Assembly: GCA_044867425.1 (NCBI GenBank) | Contig: JBIOUX010000192.1 | Location: forward strand, 1-42,375 | Direction: 5' to 3' | Source of the DNA: CAWBJP01 sp044867425 | Lineage (GTDB): Bacteria; Actinomycetota; Acidimicrobiia; IMCC26256; BP-133 | Length of the DNA: 42,375 nucleotides | Shown here: positions 12,913 to 21,868 of the stretch, one piece after another | Numbering within the stretch: position 1 is the first letter of the stretch | How the letters are laid out: every line of letters begins with the position of its first letter | The notes under the pieces: generated by a model | What the model was told of the DNA's origin: nothing | The model's input: only the letters and a program-made list of their open reading frames with translations | Database searches by the model: none | Made by a program: the position numbers and the translations under genes

Positions 12913-15408
12913 TCACGGCAGCGGGAGCTCCCGCACCTCGGCGGCGGTGGCGCAGCGCAGCGCCCGCTGGGCCAGCTCGGCGGCCGCCTGGTGGCTCACG
13001 GCCCGGAGCCGGGCCTTGACGGCGGCCACGCCCGGGATGCTGACCGACAGCTCGGTGACGCCCAGGCCGGCCAGGATCAGCGCCCCTTCCGGCTCGCCGG
13101 CCACCCCGCCGCACACCCCGACCCAGATGCCGGCGGCGTCGGCCGCCTCCACCACCTGGCCGATCATGCGCAGCACGGCGGGATGCAGGGCGTCGGCCTG
13201 GGCGGCCAGGGCGGGATGGAGCCGGTCCATGGCCAGGACGTACTGGGTCAGGTCGTTGGTCCCCACCGAGAAGAACTGCACCCGGCGGGCCAGCTCGGGG
13301 GCGAGGGCGACGGCCGAGGGGACCTCGATCATGATGCCGGTGTCGATGGGTTCGGCCCCCACCTCCACCCGGGCCTTCTCGGCGTACTCCAGCGCCCCGT
13401 CGAGGTCCTCGGTGCGGGCCACCATGGGGAACATGATCTCCACCGGCCCGAGCCTCGACGCCCGGTAGATGGCCCGCAGCTGGGGCATGAAGAGATCGGG
13501 GCGGGCCAGGCACAGGCGGACGCCCCGCACCCCCAGGAAGGGGTTGTCCTCGGCCGGCAACTCCAGGTAGGGGACGTCCTTGTCGCCGCCGATGTCGAGG
13601 GTGCGCACCACCAGCGGCAGGCCGCCCAGGTCGGTGACCATCCCGGCCAGGACCTGGTACTGCTCCTCCTCGTCGGGCGGGGCGTCCCGGCCCAGGAACA
13701 GGAACTCGGTGCGCAGCAGGCCGATGCCCTCGGCGCCGGCCTCGACGGCGGTGGCCGCCTCCCCCGGCTGGCTCACGTTGGCCACCACCAGGACCCGGCG
13801 CCCGTCGGTGGTGAGGGCCGGTTCGTAGCGGGAGCGGTACTCCTCGGCCCGCACCGCCTCCAGGTCCTGGCGGGCCCGCTCGGCCGAGCCCAGGTCGGCG
13901 TCCTCCAGGCCCACCCACAACGTGCCCGTGAACCCGTCGAGGACGGCCGGCTCGCCTTCGGGGACGGCCAGGAGGGCGGGGCCGGCGCCGACGGCGGCGG
14001 GGATCCCCAGGGCCCGGGCGATGATGGCGGTGTGCGACGTCGGCCCCCCGGCCGCGGTGGCGAACCCCACCACCCGGGCCGGGTCGATGGCGGCGGTGTC
14101 GGAGGGAGTGAGGTCGTCGGCCACCAGCAGCACGGGATGGTCGGGCAGCTGGGGCCGCTCGTCGTCGCTACTGGCCAGGAAGCGCAGCACCCGGTCGCCC
14201 ACGTCGCCCAGGTCGACGGCCCGGGCGGCGAGGAGGGCGTCGTCGACCTGCTCCAGGTCGGCCACCCGGGCGCCGATCACGTCCCGCCACGCCCAGCCGG
14301 CGGAGGCCCCGGCCCGGATGGCGTCCACCGCCGCCGCCACCAGGTCGGGGTCGTCCAGGAACGCCTCGTGGGCCCGGAAGATCGACGCCCGTCCCGCCCC
14401 CGACTTGGCCTTCACCTCCTCGTAGAGCTGGCTCAGTTCCACCCGGGCCGACTCCAGGGCGCCCCGCAGCTTGCGCTCCTCCACCGCCGGGTCCTTGGCC
14501 GTGCGCTCCACCACCAGCCGGCGCCGCTTGAGGTGCCACAGCGGCCCGATGGCCAGTCCGTTCGAGGCGGGCAGGCCGAGGACGGGCGTGCCCGGGCCGG
14601 CCGGCTCCCATCCGGAGTAGCCGACCCCGGGCCCGACGGCGGCGCCGGCCTCGTCCTCCTCGCCTTCACCCAGGCCCGCTTCCACCGCCTCTTTGAGGGC
14701 GGCCAGGGCGGCGTCCTGGTCGGGGCCACGGGCGAGGAGGGCGAGGGACGTGCCCGCTTCGGCGCCCAGGGCGAGGAGGGAGCCGAGGCTTTTGCCGTTG
14801 GCCACCTTGTCCTTGTGGCGCACCCGGATGTCGGCGGCGAAGCCCTTGGCCACGTCGACGAGGAACGTGGCCGGGCGGGCGTGCAGGCCGCTCGACCCGG
14901 TGATGACGACGTCGCAGCGGACGTAGCCGTCGAGGTCGGGGACGGGCTCGGCCGCCGGGGCGGCGCCGCCCGCCTCGCCGGCCGGGCGGCTGAAGCGCTC
15001 CACCACCACCGCCGGCTCGGTGGTGGTGGCCAGGCGCTCGATCTCGTCCTCGTCGGAGAGGATGGCGGTGAGGTTGGCCAGGACCTGGAGGTGCTCGTCG
15101 GAGGCAGCGGCGATGCCGACGACGAGGCGCACCGTCTCGCCCGGGTTCCACTCCACGCCCCCGGGCACCTGGACCACGGCGATGCCGGTGCGGGCGATCA
15201 TCTCCCGGTCCTTCAGCATCCCGTGGGGGATGGCGATCCCGGCGCCGAGGAAGGTGTTGGCCACCTTCTCCCGGCCCAGCATCGACTCGGCGTAGCCGGG
15301 GTCGACGTGGCCGCTGGCGGCGAGGAGGCCGGCGACGCGCCGGATGGCCTCCTCCTTGGTCGTCACCGCCTCGCCCAGGCTGACGTGGGCGGCGTCGAGG
15401 GCGATCAT
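12913..15408 (-). CDS. PTS multiphosphoryl transfer protein, IIA-HPr-EI fusion
   Basis: 831 residues; ATG at 15408 after GGGGGA. Domains in order: fructose/mannitol-type IIA (residues 1-150, active His in GAGIAIPHGML), HPr (about 185-275, GSSGLHARPATFLV), and enzyme I (about 300-831, with GGPTSHTAIIARALGIP holding the phosphohistidine, then the PEP-binding TIM barrel with LLRTEFLFLGRD and SVGTNDLTQYVLAMDR). The whole soluble phosphorelay from PEP to fructose IIB is in one chain, so this operon is a self-sufficient fructose PTS. First gene; the promoter should lie in 15409-15638. Confidence 0.93.
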   Translation of the reverse strand: MIALDAAHVSLGEAVTTKEEAIRRVAGLLAASGHVDPGYAESMLGREKVANTFLGAGIAIPHGMLKDREMIARTGIAVVQVPGGVEWNPGETVRLVVGIAAASDEHLQVLANLTAILSDEDEIERLATTTEPAVVVERFSRPAGEAGGAAPAAEPVPDLDGYVRCDVVITGSSGLHARPATFLVDVAKGFAADIRVRHKDKVANGKSLGSLLALGAEAGTSLALLARGPDQDAALAALKEAVEAGLGEGEEDEAGAAVGPGVGYSGWEPAGPGTPVLGLPASNGLAIGPLWHLKRRRLVVERTAKDPAVEERKLRGALESARVELSQLYEEVKAKSGAGRASIFRAHEAFLDDPDLVAAAVDAIRAGASAGWAWRDVIGARVADLEQVDDALLAARAVDLGDVGDRVLRFLASSDDERPQLPDHPVLLVADDLTPSDTAAIDPARVVGFATAAGGPTSHTAIIARALGIPAAVGAGPALLAVPEGEPAVLDGFTGTLWVGLEDADLGSAERARQDLEAVRAEEYRSRYEPALTTDGRRVLVVANVSQPGEAATAVEAGAEGIGLLRTEFLFLGRDAPPDEEEQYQVLAGMVTDLGGLPLVVRTLDIGGDKDVPYLELPAEDNPFLGVRGVRLCLARPDLFMPQLRAIYRASRLGPVEIMFPMVARTEDLDGALEYAEKARVEVGAEPIDTGIMIEVPSAVALAPELARRVQFFSVGTNDLTQYVLAMDRLHPALAAQADALHPAVLRMIGQVVEAADAAGIWVGVCGGVAGEPEGALILAGLGVTELSVSIPGVAAVKARLRAVSHQAAAELAQRALRCATAAEVRELPLP

Positions 15409-15638
15409 CGGCGTTCCCCCGGTCGCACGTGTGGTCCGCCAAGTTAGGCGACCGGGGACCCGGGGTCGCCCCCCGGGGCGATCGGCGATTCCGTACGCCA
15501 CATGCGGCAAGGCCTGACCCGCCGGGTACCCCCGCCGGAGTAGACGCGAAGCCTCCCCTCGCCTGACGACATCCCGGGCCGCGACCGGGACCATGGGGTC
15601 ATGACCACAACCCCCCTCTCGAGAATGGATGTGACCCC

Positions 15639-15875
15639 ATGACCGCCCTCCTGTTGGCTTCCCACTACTGGCACGGCCACCCCGGCTTCTGGTTCCCCCT
15701 CATTCCCCTGCTGTTCCTGTCGCTGTGGATCGGCGCCTTCGTGTTCATCGGCCGCCGGTGGCGCTACGCCCACCGCCACAGCGGCGAGTCCGTCCTGGCC
15801 GAGCGCTATGCCCGGGGCGAGATTGACGAGGCCGAGTACCTCGAGCGCCGGGCGGTGCTGCGGGGGAAGGCCTGA
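15639..15875 (+). CDS. Small membrane protein with SHOCT-like tail
   Basis: 78 residues. One hydrophobic segment (WFPLIPLLFLSLWIGAFVFI, residues about 18-37) is followed by a basic stretch and a C-terminal SHOCT-type motif (LAERYARGEIDEAEYLERRAVL). SHOCT is a short oligomerisation motif found at the ends of membrane and other proteins. No specific role. Divergent from the fructose operon. Confidence 0.75.
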   Translation: MTALLLASHYWHGHPGFWFPLIPLLFLSLWIGAFVFIGRRWRYAHRHSGESVLAERYARGEIDEAEYLERRAVLRGKA

Positions 15876-16178
15876 CCGCCTGGGGGGGTCAGGCGAGCTT
15901 GGCCGCCCCGAGGGCAACTCACCTCGGCTGATCCGCCCTCCAGGAGTCCTCCAGCCACCCGGTCTCGGGAATTCAGTGGACCCGCCCCCACCGGCGCCGC
16001 CACACTGCACGGCGCCGGCGGGACGCCGCCCGACTCCGCCTCAAAGGGCCGTGGAGTGGGGCGACGGCCTGCGTTCCGGCCTCGCTCGCTGGCCGAGCCT
16101 TCCCTGACGTCGCTGAGGGTCCGGCGTCTGAGCGTGAGCAGGAAGGGTGACCGGCATGGGCAACGCCGGCGGCCGGCG
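15876..16178. other. 303-base intergenic region without a gene
   Basis: This lies between the SHOCT gene and the convergent nucleotidyltransferase gene. No frame with protein-like composition or RBS. A short palindrome (ACGCCGG-CGG-CCGGCGT, 16163-16179) touches the nucleotidyltransferase stop codon and could end its transcript. Confidence 0.5.
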
Positions 16179-16745
16179 TCAGCCCTCTCCGTCCCCCAGC
16201 AGCTCGTGCCGGAGCTCGGCGAAGCGGGTGGCCCGGGGATCGTCGGCGCCGATGAGGTGGTCGAGCCAGCGGTGGACCTCGCCCACCTGGAGAGCGGGGA
16301 CGAGCGTGAGCATCTGCTCGATGTCGATCCAGTCCTTGGCCCGGTTGACCACCGCCTTGGGAACCAGCAGGTGTTCGGCGGCCAGGATCGGGATCCGGGT
16401 GTCACCGAAGGGCACGGTTCGGGACGCCTGGCGCATGGCGTCGTGCACGGGGTCGTAGGCGAAGAACAGGTCGACGGGATTGCGGCCCCAGCGCAGACGT
16501 ACCTGGCCGTCGCGCACAACGTGCGCGGGGTCGGCCGGGTCACCGACCCCGAGCGGTTCGAGGGTCGACCACACCCGCGGATATTCGGCCGGGTCGACGA
16601 AGACATTGACGTCGATGTCGACGGTCGCCCGGGGTTCGGCGTAGTAGGCGAGGGCGAGCGCGCCACCGAAGGCGTGGGCCACGCCGGCGCCGTCGAGCGC
16701 CCGGTGGACGGCCACGACCTTCTCGGCTAGTGAGGGCTCAGCCAT
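16179..16745 (-). CDS. AbiEii-like nucleotidyltransferase
   Basis: 188 residues, MAEPSLAEKVVAVHRALDG. The nucleotidyltransferase core is visible: HAFGGALALAYYAEPRATVD then DIDVNVFVD, i.e. the G-G/A motif and the D-x-D metal pair. VDLFFAYDPVHD and WIDIEQML follow, as in AbiEii/MenT-like proteins. Members include type IV toxins that add nucleotides to tRNA acceptor ends, but many are uncharacterised. Its ATG lies inside the end of the upstream gene (8-base overlap), so the two are co-translated. Confidence 0.75.
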   Translation of the reverse strand: MAEPSLAEKVVAVHRALDGAGVAHAFGGALALAYYAEPRATVDIDVNVFVDPAEYPRVWSTLEPLGVGDPADPAHVVRDGQVRLRWGRNPVDLFFAYDPVHDAMRQASRTVPFGDTRIPILAAEHLLVPKAVVNRAKDWIDIEQMLTLVPALQVGEVHRWLDHLIGADDPRATRFAELRHELLGDGEG

Positions 16746-17223
16746 GGGAAGGCGCCGCCGCCATCCGCGGGAAACGTAGCGCGCCCCGGCGGCGGACGGG
16801 GAGGTGGTCGGTGAGCTCCAGCAGGTCCCACAACGTGCGACCCCGCTCCTCGGGTGAGGCGCCCGCCCATTCCGCCGCTCCGTCCCCCGACTCCAGCTCC
16901 GGCAGCGGCCCCGCCGCGGCGAGCCGGTCGACCAGCAACCGGCGCAGCGCCGGCGCCGGCAGGCGGCCCCGGGCGGCCTCGGCCAGGAGGGTGCGGGCGG
17001 CGTCATCGGCGGCCGAGGCTCCGAGCGGAGCGCCTGCTCGCCACGCCGCCGCCCGAACCCGCTCCCGATCGAACGGCCGGGTGGCAGCTGCCCCCGCCTG
17101 GTCGAGCACGTCATCGGTCAGGACCCGGAATGAGGTGAGCGTCCGAGCCCGGGGCCCGGCCGCGGTGTGCACCGACTCCCGGATCTCCCACGGCCCCGAC
17201 GGTTTCCGGATGACGTAGGCCAT
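16738..17223 (-). CDS. Hypothetical partner of the nucleotidyltransferase
   Basis: 161 residues, beginning MAYVIRKPSGPWEIRESV and then helical. N-terminal strands (WEIRESVHT, RARTLTSFRVL) precede an Ala/Arg/Leu-rich helical body. No family is recognised. Overlap with the AbiEii-like gene and the palindrome across its start suggest it is the antitoxin or regulatory half of a toxin-antitoxin-like pair; this rests on context only. A TAGAAT box seven bases before the ATG suggests a leaderless mRNA. Confidence 0.65.
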   Translation of the reverse strand: MAYVIRKPSGPWEIRESVHTAAGPRARTLTSFRVLTDDVLDQAGAAATRPFDRERVRAAAWRAGAPLGASAADDAARTLLAEAARGRLPAPALRRLLVDRLAAAGPLPELESGDGAAEWAGASPEERGRTLWDLLELTDHLPVRRRGALRFPRMAAAPSHG

Positions 17224-17243
17224 AGTGGGAATTCTACCCACTA
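17223..17243. promoter_or_regulatory. Palindromic operator over the pair's promoter and start
   Basis: A perfect inverted repeat TAGTGGG-n7-CCCACTA ends at the start codon of the partner gene (minus strand). The spacer contains TAGAAT, a likely -10 box. A protein binding here would block its own transcription, as in autoregulated toxin-antitoxin operons. Confidence 0.6.
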
Positions 17244-17269
17244 GAAGCCCAACCCTGGGCCCTGGGCCT

Positions 17270-18154
17270 TCAGCTCGGCCGGCTCTCTTCGTCAGCCGCC
17301 TCGACCTCATCGATCAAGCCGTCCACGGTCGCCTCGGTTGATTGGGGCACGGTCAGGTCGAATCCGTCCCAGCCGTAGGGGACGCCGGCGCCGGTGAGCA
17401 GCAGCTCCAGCGCCCGGCGCTGGCCGTCGCTCCATTCGCCGAGGTCGTAGGTGATCGTCTCGTGGGCGCTCGGTCGCGGTCGCCCTTCGTCGGGGCGGGC
17501 GAGTTCGGCCAGCCACAACCCCACCGCCACGGCCATCGCCAGCACGACGACCCATCCGGTCGTGGCCACGCCCCCGGCGGGCCGCAACGGCACGAGTTCC
17601 CGCGTCCCGGGCGAGAGGGCGAGGCTGAGCCCGGTGAGGACCACGGCCACTCCCGGGAGGCTGAAGCCCCACAGCCATTCCACGCCCGCCCCCTGGTCGT
17701 GGCGAGAGGGTTGGAACCCGAAGGCCACGAGGGCGGTGCCAGCGGGCACCAGCGCGGCGGTGGCCGCCACCCGGGCCAGGCTGTCCAGCAGCTGGATGGT
17801 GGCTGAGCTGTCTCCGAGGTCGAAGTCTTCGGTCAAGGCCAGCCGGCACACCAGCCCGACGGCCCACAGGGCAAGGGCGATCACGCCGCTGACGGTGAAC
17901 ACGCTCCGACCGAAGCCCTTGGCCAGCCGGGCATGGCCCAGGCCGACCAGGCCGGCGCCGGCCCCCAGGGCCAGGAGCCGGATGGCACCGGCGATCTTGG
18001 CCCGGGTGATCTCGTCGTCGAAGAGCACGAGGGACTTGGGGAAGGGCCAGTCGGAGTTGTCCACGTGGGGAGCGACGGCCCACGCCAGGGCGACAAGGAG
18101 GACGGCGGCGAGGGCCAGGACCAGCCCGTCGTGGCGCCGCAACCATGATTCCAT
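17270..18154 (-). CDS. Multi-pass membrane protein of unknown function
   Basis: 294 residues from ATG 18154 (MESWLRRHDGLVLALAAV). About six hydrophobic segments between residues 10 and 215, then a cytoplasmic C-terminal module (TYDLGEWSDGQRRALELLL, GVPYGWDGFDLTVP, VDGLIDEVE) that looks like a compact alpha/beta domain often seen at the ends of actinobacterial membrane proteins. Function unknown. Confidence 0.7.
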   Translation of the reverse strand: MESWLRRHDGLVLALAAVLLVALAWAVAPHVDNSDWPFPKSLVLFDDEITRAKIAGAIRLLALGAGAGLVGLGHARLAKGFGRSVFTVSGVIALALWAVGLVCRLALTEDFDLGDSSATIQLLDSLARVAATAALVPAGTALVAFGFQPSRHDQGAGVEWLWGFSLPGVAVVLTGLSLALSPGTRELVPLRPAGGVATTGWVVVLAMAVAVGLWLAELARPDEGRPRPSAHETITYDLGEWSDGQRRALELLLTGAGVPYGWDGFDLTVPQSTEATVDGLIDEVEAADEESRPS

Positions 18155-18264
18155 CAGCGGGCCGTGCCGCCTTGGAATCGCGGCCACATCCTCACGACGG
18201 TGAGGCTACCGGCCGGCCCGGGATGGAGGCCGGGCAATATCCGGCTTCGGTAGGTGCGGACGCC

Positions 18265-18525
18265 TCAGGCGATGAGCGGCTCCCGTCCCGGGAAGGGGTC
18301 CGTCGGTGAGGAGCCGCTGTGCCGGGGGCAGTGCTCACCCACCGGTACCCAGCACGGCCGGGACGCCGGGTCGGCCGGGTCGGAGCCCCGGCAGCGGCGC
18401 ACCAGCAGCGGTTCGGGCTGGAGGAGGCGGGGCCCGACCGTGAGGGCGACCAGGGTAACCACAGGCAGAACGACCCAGCTGAGGACGACCACAACGACCA
18501 GGAAGGGACCGAGCGAAGACATCAT
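18265..18525 (-). CDS. Small single-pass membrane protein
   Basis: 86 residues from ATG 18525; AAAGGAG is 11 bases upstream. One hydrophobic helix (SLGPFLVVVVVLSWVVLPVV) is followed by a basic region with three cysteines (RRCRG, RPCW, HCPRH), possibly disulphide-linked or metal-binding outside the membrane. No family recognised. Confidence 0.5.
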   Translation of the reverse strand: MMSSLGPFLVVVVVLSWVVLPVVTLVALTVGPRLLQPEPLLVRRCRGSDPADPASRPCWVPVGEHCPRHSGSSPTDPFPGREPLIA

Positions 18526-18561
18526 TGGCTTGCGCACTCCTTTGCGTGACCGGCGCCGTTG

Positions 18562-19290
18562 CTACGGGACCGGGACGGCGTCAGCGCCGGGGCTAGATGG
18601 GTGGTTGCACTCACCCGTCGCAAGCACCGACAAAGCGGTCTTGCCGAAGGGAACGCTGACCGTGCGGCGAAAGCCCAGGACTTTGTAGGTCACGGGCAGC
18701 GAGTCCACAACCGAATATCCGTTGTCCTGGAGTCCGGCCGGGTCGCAGCCGGCCAGGCGGAAGTCGAGGCGGATGTACTGGGTCTCGCCTGCCTTCAGGG
18801 TGAAGGGGTGGAAGGGCCCGTACTCCGTGCCGAGGAAGCTGGTGCGCGAGTTCTCGGACAGGGCCACGCCGTCGAGCCCCCAGTAGTAGAAGCCCTGGGG
18901 GCGGACCGCCTCGATGCGGACGTCGCGGGGGCCGTGGTTGGCGAGGCCGAAGAAGGCCATGAACCCGCCTCCGGGCTCGAACTCGACCCTCACCTCGGTG
19001 CCGAGCGTGTTGTCGAGGTGGGTGATGCCGGTCACGTCCCCAGGGGCCGACCGGAAGACGTTGGCGCCGCCGCCGAACTCGAGGCCGGGGTCGGCGGTGA
19101 CGGCATGGTGCCACCACAGCAGGGTCAACACCGAGGCGGCGAGCAGGACCCCGCCCCCGAACCGGCGCCACCGGCGGGAGACGGTGGGCCGGCGCCACCG
19201 GCGGACGATGGGGGGCCGGCGCTCGGGTGGCGCCGGGGGTGGCTGCGGGGCGTCGGGGCCGACGTCGGGCAAAGGGAGCACGTCCAGCAT
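18562..19290 (-). CDS. Membrane-anchored extracytoplasmic hypothetical protein
   Basis: 242 residues. A Pro/Arg-rich cytoplasmic N terminus (PPPAPPERRPPIVRR) precedes one transmembrane helix (GGVLLAASVLTLLWW). The outer part is beta-rich (VRVEFEPGGGFMAFFGLAN, YIRLDFRL, TYKVLGFRRTVSVPF), like an immunoglobulin-type sandwich. GAGGTG before the ATG at 19290 decides the start. Divergent from the large gene to its right. Function unknown. Confidence 0.65.
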   Translation of the reverse strand: MLDVLPLPDVGPDAPQPPPAPPERRPPIVRRWRRPTVSRRWRRFGGGVLLAASVLTLLWWHHAVTADPGLEFGGGANVFRSAPGDVTGITHLDNTLGTEVRVEFEPGGGFMAFFGLANHGPRDVRIEAVRPQGFYYWGLDGVALSENSRTSFLGTEYGPFHPFTLKAGETQYIRLDFRLAGCDPAGLQDNGYSVVDSLPVTYKVLGFRRTVSVPFGKTALSVLATGECNHPSSPGADAVPVP

Positions 19291-19471
19291 GGGCACCTCA
19301 CTCGGGTTCGCGGCTCCCGGCCGAGCCGCCACCAATAGAACGGGCGATGGCCGTCGTGATGATGCGAATTGCCCGAATCCTCCCGGATGCTCCCGCGAGG
19401 CCTTCGACCCTGTCCGCTGCGCAGTGGAAAGTCCCTGGGAGCGGATCCGGGCTCAGGATTACGCTTCAGCC

Positions 19472-21868
19472 GTGACTGCCTCGGTGACGAGTCGGCTGGC
19501 CGAGGCTGCGGCCCGGCTGCGGGAGGTGGAGCAGGCGCTGTCGGGCCCCGGGCCCCTGGCTCCCGCCCTGGCCCATGCCCGTCGCCCCGAAGTCTGGGTG
19601 GGCACGTTCGCCGAGGCCTTCGCCGGTGAGCTGGGGATCAAGGACATGTACCTCAAGCACCGTCTCGCCCCCGGTCTGGAGACGGTGGCGGCCTGGATGC
19701 AAGGCCGGGCGACCGACATGGAGAACCATGAGCGGGCCATCGTCAACGGATTGGCGACCCTCGCTCCTCCGTCGCCCGGACGGCTCGGCATCGAAGGTCC
19801 CGGATTCGTGGGCTTTTATGAGCCGTATCAGGGGCTGGTGCGGGGCTTCGCCGGTCTGGACCCCAGTGGGGTGAGGGAGCTGTGCGCTCGGCTCCACCAC
19901 GCAATCGGCGAGCTGGAGGACCATCGTCGGCAGGTGGGCACGGTCATCGAGGAGCTGGCACCGTCACTTCCGCCCGACGCGGCCGAGGCCGCTGGCGTCC
20001 GGGAGTTCGGCCAGCTGATCGAGTGGCTCAGAGGTGCGGCGGGGGACCTTTCCACTCGGGCGCAGAGGCTGGAGGTGAGCCAGGCGGTCGGCGCCCTCCT
20101 CGGTGCGCCGGTGCTCGCGCTCGACGAGCTCATCCGGCGCCGGGCCGCAGTCTCCACCGGTCCCCCTCCGGAGGCGACGGGCAGCCCACTCGAGCAGGGC
20201 AGAGCCGGCCGCCTCCGCTACGCCGAGCTCGAAGGCCGCTGGGCTGCCGGCGGCGAGACGGTCGCCGAGGAGATGATGGCCATCCAGGACCGGCTGGCGA
20301 CCGACGCCGAATACCGGGCCGGTTACGAGGAGGAGCCGCGGCGCCAGCTGGACGCCGGGCGGCTGGCGGGCACCGAGCTGGGTTGCCTGCCCGGCGCCGG
20401 CCTGAAGGGCGACGACCGGCGGGAGGCCCGCCGGATCCTTGACCACGCCTGTGGCCGCAACGACGTCGACTTCGCCGCCGGGTTCGTCAATGGCCTGGGA
20501 CCGGAGCATCTGGGGGATCTCCTCGACGACCGGCTGCCAGGCTCGCTCGGCTGTGTCCTTGGAGCCGCCTCCCGCAGCCCCCATCTCGAGTTCGACGCCA
20601 AGCAGCTCCTCCTGGATCACGACGACTGGGACGAGGTGGCCGACATCCTGGAGAAGGGTGACTTCGCCCCGCAGTGGTCCATCGACGTGGCTGGTGTCGT
20701 CCTGCTGGAGCGCGACGGCAGCCGCGAGCACCTCGAGCGCTACGTCCGATCCCTCGAGCTCCTCGGCCGGGACCAGGCCACTGCCTTCGCCGCCGCCACC
20801 GACCCCCGGATCGGCGAGCGGGTCACCGACATGGTGGGGGGGACACCAGGCCTGTTGGGCGACGCCGAGCTCTATGCCCGGATCGCCGCTGCCGGCGAGA
20901 CTGTCCTGCGCCTCGGCCTCCTCCCACCGCCGACGGCGGAACCCGCCCTCACCGAAGCCCGCAACGCCATGGAGCGGGTCATGCGGGGCCCCCGGACCGA
21001 GGTCAGCGGCCGGCTCGTCGTCGACTTCCTGGTCGTCAATATCTCCGACGTCGCCGAACTGGCGGAACAAGGGGACGACCGACTCGGTGCCGGGCAGCTC
21101 TCCTTGACCTTCGACGAGCTCAAGGAACTGTTGAAGTACATCGCGTACGACGCCGAGAGTCGGCGAAAGGTTCTCGCTGCTGCCGCTGCTCAATTGACAT
21201 CCGTAGCCAAGAGTTCCGCGGCATTGATCAATGATCGGATTGGAGACCAAGCAAGCCTGGAGGAGATCAAGCATGTAGCTGAGAGCACCGGGTCTCAGTT
21301 GAAACCGGACCTGCGCAGCGTCGGGTTCCTCTACGGGATGATTGCCGAGGCGAACCTCAAGGCTCTCGGTGACCGAAAGGCGGCGGCGCGAGAGATCGCC
21401 GAAATGGTTGGCTTCGTGAGCAAAGCCCTCCTCGGTCAGCTGAGGATGCCTGACGACGTCAGCGGTCAACTTCTCGATCCCATGACCAAATCCCTGGAGG
21501 ACCGGCTGGTTGACAAGGCGGTGGGTGAAGCTGGCGATCTCAAAGCCGTTATTGACGACACTCTCACCACGGTGACGGCACTCTCGCTCTACAACTACAA
21601 GGACGAGGCAGGGCACTATCCCATCCGTTTACGCATGAGAGAGCTTGGAATGAAGCCTGCTCCCTGGGGTGACCCGGCCGGAGATCTGCTGTTGCCCGAG
21701 CCCTTCGACGATCGTTGCCGAGGCGAATTGGCCGCGTGGTTGAGGCCGGTCGGATACAACCCGATCTACGAGGTTGCCGATTCGTGGGTCCAAGTGCCGG
21801 GCGGTGTTGCCTCCACCTTCAATGACGCCGTCGGCAAGTTCCTTTATTCACAAGAAGCAGCTTCGTGA
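19472..21868 (+). CDS. Large helical protein with a C-terminal domain shared by two lipoproteins
   Basis: 798 residues from GTG 19472; a TACGCT box six bases upstream suggests a leaderless mRNA. There is no signal peptide. The first 200 residues are helical (LAEAAARLREVEQALSG, MENHERAIVNGLATLA, IGELEDHRRQVGTVIEELAP) in the manner of WXG/LXG-type secretion domains, though no clean WXG was found. A mixed middle follows, then a C-terminal 110-residue domain (TVTALSLYNYKDEAGHYP, GELAAWLRPVGYNPIYEVAD). That domain is repeated in the next two genes. The DNA is visibly less GC-rich from about 21150. A secreted effector of polymorphic-toxin layout is possible but unproven. Confidence 0.65.
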   Translation: MTASVTSRLAEAAARLREVEQALSGPGPLAPALAHARRPEVWVGTFAEAFAGELGIKDMYLKHRLAPGLETVAAWMQGRATDMENHERAIVNGLATLAPPSPGRLGIEGPGFVGFYEPYQGLVRGFAGLDPSGVRELCARLHHAIGELEDHRRQVGTVIEELAPSLPPDAAEAAGVREFGQLIEWLRGAAGDLSTRAQRLEVSQAVGALLGAPVLALDELIRRRAAVSTGPPPEATGSPLEQGRAGRLRYAELEGRWAAGGETVAEEMMAIQDRLATDAEYRAGYEEEPRRQLDAGRLAGTELGCLPGAGLKGDDRREARRILDHACGRNDVDFAAGFVNGLGPEHLGDLLDDRLPGSLGCVLGAASRSPHLEFDAKQLLLDHDDWDEVADILEKGDFAPQWSIDVAGVVLLERDGSREHLERYVRSLELLGRDQATAFAAATDPRIGERVTDMVGGTPGLLGDAELYARIAAAGETVLRLGLLPPPTAEPALTEARNAMERVMRGPRTEVSGRLVVDFLVVNISDVAELAEQGDDRLGAGQLSLTFDELKELLKYIAYDAESRRKVLAAAAAQLTSVAKSSAALINDRIGDQASLEEIKHVAESTGSQLKPDLRSVGFLYGMIAEANLKALGDRKAAAREIAEMVGFVSKALLGQLRMPDDVSGQLLDPMTKSLEDRLVDKAVGEAGDLKAVIDDTLTTVTALSLYNYKDEAGHYPIRLRMRELGMKPAPWGDPAGDLLLPEPFDDRCRGELAAWLRPVGYNPIYEVADSWVQVPGGVASTFNDAVGKFLYSQEAAS

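Noticed and set aside
12694..15447. 917-codon plus-strand frame
   Set aside because: Antisense shadow of the IIA-HPr-EI fusion gene.
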